From: Dehalococcoidales bacterium
GTDB lineage: Bacteria; Chloroflexota; Dehalococcoidia; Dehalococcoidales; RBG-16-60-22
Reading direction: 5' to 3'
Assembly: GCA_016926705.1 (NCBI GenBank)
Contig: JAFGOC010000131.1
Coordinates: forward strand, 1-35,134
Length of the DNA: 35,134 nt
The stretch's first letter is position 1; the number at the start of each line of letters is the position of its first letter. The notes beneath the pieces are model-generated. The model did not search any database, was not told the DNA's origin, and saw only the letters and a program-made list of their open reading frames with translations. This document shows, in pieces, positions 32,939-35,134 of the stretch. Made by a program: the position numbers and the translations under genes.

Positions 32939-34024
32939 ATGCCTTTAAGCTCGAAATTACTGGCAAAAATAATAGATGGTTCAGCCGTAGCCTCTTTTGT
33001 CATTAATCGGGACCATATAATTACCCATTGGAATACCGCTATGGAGAACCTGACCGGTATAAAAAGAGAGCAAATGATCGGCAAGGACGGCTGTTCCGAG
33101 GTATTTTACGGCCATAAAAGGCCCACCATGGCCGACTTGATTGTCAGTCGGGCTTCTCCCGAAGAGATTGAAAAGCACTATCAGGACAAATACCGCACCT
33201 CACCGTTAATCAAGGGGGCTTATGAAGCCGAGGACTTTTTCCCGGAACTGAACCACACCGGTAAATGGCTGCATTTTACGGCCAGTCCGCTTATCGATGA
33301 CGACGGCAGGATGATGGGCGCGATAGAGACACTGGAGGATATTACCGAACGCGTGGAGCTGGAAAACGACCGGCGCTATTTTTTACAGCAGACCACCCTG
33401 GCCCACGAGGAAGAGCGGAAATATATCGCGCGTGAACTACACGACGATATAGCGCAGATACTGGGCTCGCTTTCGCGGGAGCTGGATAATACGCTGCGCC
33501 AGAACCAGGGTCTGGAATCGGCTATTCTTACGGATTTGAACGATATGCAGCTTCACCTTGACGACGGATTGAAGTCCGTGCAGCGCTTCATTAAGAATCT
33601 ACGCCCCTCCCTGCTGGATGACCTCGGCCTGGTGCCTGCTTTGCGGTCACTGACGAGCAGCCTTGAGGAGACTGACGGCATAATTACCGAATTTTCAGTG
33701 ACCGGCGAACAAAAACGCCTTGATGGTGAAGTGGAATTATCTCTCTTCCGTATCGTGCAGGAAATGCTTAATAACGTTAAAAAACACGCACAAGCCTCTG
33801 AAGTGCGCGTTTCAACCGAGTTTAACGGCGACGGAATAAAACTTAAAGTGATTGATAACGGCAAAGGCTTTGAATTACCCAAAAACATGGATAGCCTCCC
33901 ACGCAGCGGCATGCTCGGGCTGATGGGGATAAGAGAGAGAGTGTGGCTGTTAGATGGGACCCTGGAAATAGATACGGAACCGGGCAAGGGGACTGCTCTT
34001 ATGGTCACAGTACCAGCTAAGTAA
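32939..34024 (+). CDS. PAS-domain sensor histidine kinase, NarX/DegS (HisKA_3) type, soluble
   Basis: A sensor kinase of 361 residues without membrane segments. A PAS domain occupies about residues 1-140, ending in the common GAIETLEDITERVELE linker. The phospho-acceptor His168 is in ARELHDDIAQ, the HisKA_3 motif. The HATPase domain shows the N box (EMLNNVKKHA), VIDNGKGF and GLMGIRERV. The ATG at 32939 is used rather than the TTG of the track; no ribosome site is obvious. A cytosolic PAS sensor without membrane helices suggests detection of redox state, a ligand or a metabolite inside the cell. It pairs with the preceding regulator. Confidence 0.92.
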   Translation: MPLSSKLLAKIIDGSAVASFVINRDHIITHWNTAMENLTGIKREQMIGKDGCSEVFYGHKRPTMADLIVSRASPEEIEKHYQDKYRTSPLIKGAYEAEDFFPELNHTGKWLHFTASPLIDDDGRMMGAIETLEDITERVELENDRRYFLQQTTLAHEEERKYIARELHDDIAQILGSLSRELDNTLRQNQGLESAILTDLNDMQLHLDDGLKSVQRFIKNLRPSLLDDLGLVPALRSLTSSLEETDGIITEFSVTGEQKRLDGEVELSLFRIVQEMLNNVKKHAQASEVRVSTEFNGDGIKLKVIDNGKGFELPKNMDSLPRSGMLGLMGIRERVWLLDGTLEIDTEPGKGTALMVTVPAK

Positions 34025-34054
34025 CTGTCGGTTTCTGCCAGCCGAAATTATACT

Positions 34055-35134
34055 TTATTCCACCGATTCGTAAGAATTGTCCGGCTCTTTTATGAGCATC
34101 CTGGCCAGTATGATAATAGTAATGTAGAAGAAGTATATCCAGAGGCTGCGCCAGGCGAAAAAGAGCGGCAAGACCGACAGCAAAAGACCTGCTTCCGGGT
34201 AGCGCTTACAGTTGCGGTAATACCATATAACCCCCCCTATCAAAACCAAAACCTCCATTATCGTAAAAGGCAATGATGTCTGTAAGTCGATTAGTCCGCC
34301 TGTTACCAGAGAGATGAACCCTACACCCAGCGGGAACATGGGCTCGGTCATAGGGGAAGTGATAGACAGCAGCCACAGCGACGGGCCGTCAATGATGAAG
34401 TAGGCGTTAAAAGCAAAGAATACCGCGGCAATGATTCCTATCGCGGCAGCGGTGGATTTGGGCTGTGTTGTCCGCCACATCAGTATTAAGTAAAAAGGCA
34501 GGAAGAACCAGGCCGTCTGCTTGGTGGCTACCGCCAACCCCATGAAAATGGCGGAGAGCCAGTTTTTTTCACCAAGGGCAATCCAGGCAATCAGCAGAAA
34601 TGGAAAAATCAGGCTGCCCGTTTCACCGATAGCTAGTCCATTCCACAGTTCCAGGCTGATGAGAGCGATACCGATGAAGAGGATACGCCGTCTGCCGGGT
34701 ATTTGCCATACCGTGTAAAGCAGGCCGGCAATAACAAAGATGAGATAGATAAACCTGATGTCGTTGATGCCAGCCGCAATAAAAGGCGTTACCAGGAGGA
34801 AAGAGCCGGCCGGATAACAGACATCGGACACCAGTTCGGGGGGAGGCGGGGACGGGTTATGTACAGCCGAGTCCCATATTTGTTTAAACTGCTCGCGCGT
34901 GGGGTAGGGGAACACATCGGCGAACCTGCCTACCTGGAGCGGTGTCGTGCGTTCGTAAGAGCCTTCGAACTCGAGAAAAGCTTCGATAATATTCCCGGTG
35001 CCGTAAGGGTTCTTGCCGTCGAGGAGGTTCTCCGCCGCCTGGTGGGTTAGCGCCGCGCCGTCGTTATACTTGAATCCGTACTGTAGTTCCTTCAGCGACC
35101 GCGCGAAATCGTTATCTGCGCCGCTGCTTAAATA
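34055..35134 (-). CDS. Polytopic membrane protein, GT-C/DUF2029 (GT87)-like, 5' end outside window
   Basis: The track starts this ORF at a GTG (34915), but the frame stays open to the window end. The extra 73 codons read like a genuine protein, with DGAALTHQAAENLLDGKNPYG, the extracytoplasmic loop common in GT-C-fold and DUF2029 mannosyltransferase-like proteins. About seven or eight hydrophobic helices follow, including KQTAWFFLPFYLILMW, and the protein ends in a short charged tail. The true start is beyond 35134. Such enzymes move sugars from polyprenyl-phosphate donors at the membrane; the substrate is unknown. It converges on the histidine kinase gene with 30 bases between. Confidence 0.75.
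   Translation of the reverse strand, partial: YLSSGADNDFARSLKELQYGFKYNDGAALTHQAAENLLDGKNPYGTGNIIEAFLEFEGSYERTTPLQVGRFADVFPYPTREQFKQIWDSAVHNPSPPPPELVSDVCYPAGSFLLVTPFIAAGINDIRFIYLIFVIAGLLYTVWQIPGRRRILFIGIALISLELWNGLAIGETGSLIFPFLLIAWIALGEKNWLSAIFMGLAVATKQTAWFFLPFYLILMWRTTQPKSTAAAIGIIAAVFFAFNAYFIIDGPSLWLLSITSPMTEPMFPLGVGFISLVTGGLIDLQTSLPFTIMEVLVLIGGVIWYYRNCKRYPEAGLLLSVLPLFFAWRSLWIYFFYITIIILARMLIKEPDNSYESVE

Overview
The window looks like a piece of chromosome from an anaerobic bacterium. Gene content points towards a Chloroflexota (Dehalococcoidia- or Anaerolineae-like) lineage, but this is an inference without a search. Clues are a lipoprotein with a Thr/Pro-rich linker, a bacterial STAY-GREEN homologue, two molybdopterin enzymes, a glycyl radical enzyme with its activase, and NuoE/NuoF-type diaphorase subunits. 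No oxygen-dependent enzyme, tRNA, rRNA, CRISPR array or transposase was seen.

Layout. (1) 1-881 (-): a hydantoinase/oxoprolinase-type ATP-dependent enzyme cut by the window edge, divergent from (2) 1270-9616 (+): a complete family-5 peptide/opine-type ABC transporter (lipoprotein, two permeases, two ATPases) followed by a molybdopterin enzyme resembling the large subunit of pyrogallol-phloroglucinol transhydroxylase. (3) 9877-13357: a NIF3-like protein, then a ROK fructokinase-like gene and a GH13 glucosidase transcribed divergently from a very compact promoter pair. (4) 13407-19595 (-): an apparent six-gene operon of IclR regulator, cupin (frameshifted), SnoaL-like protein, glycyl-radical activase, glycyl radical enzyme and alpha/beta hydrolase. 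(5) 19969-20430 (-): a STAY-GREEN (Mg-dechelatase family) homologue. (6) 20556-28489 (-): an apparent operon of four-cluster Fe-S protein, NrfD, molybdopterin oxidoreductase, cytochrome b, UbiA prenyltransferase, SPASM radical SAM enzyme and methyltransferase. (7) 28890-32021 (-): a NuoE/NuoF/HoxU-like NAD(P)H diaphorase trio, divergent from (8) 32244-34024 (+): a NarL-type response regulator and a soluble PAS histidine kinase. (9) 34055-end (-): a polytopic membrane protein, partial.

How it may work together (inference). The transporter may feed an aromatic or polar substrate to the transhydroxylase-like enzyme. The glycyl radical operon under IclR control looks like a separate anaerobic catabolic unit whose substrate cannot be read from sequence; its catalytic-Cys motif has Thr where dehydratases and decarboxylases have Glu. 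The diaphorase trio and the Mo/NrfD/cytochrome b complex together could link NAD(P)H to a membrane quinone pool, with UbiA, radical SAM and methyltransferase perhaps making or modifying a lipid-soluble cofactor.

Several ORF-track starts were moved to better-supported codons (1270, 11700, 11774, 14375, 16860, 18231, 32244, 32939). Two partial genes at the window edges are missing or misplaced in the track, and one gene (18291-18711) is split by a one-base frameshift.
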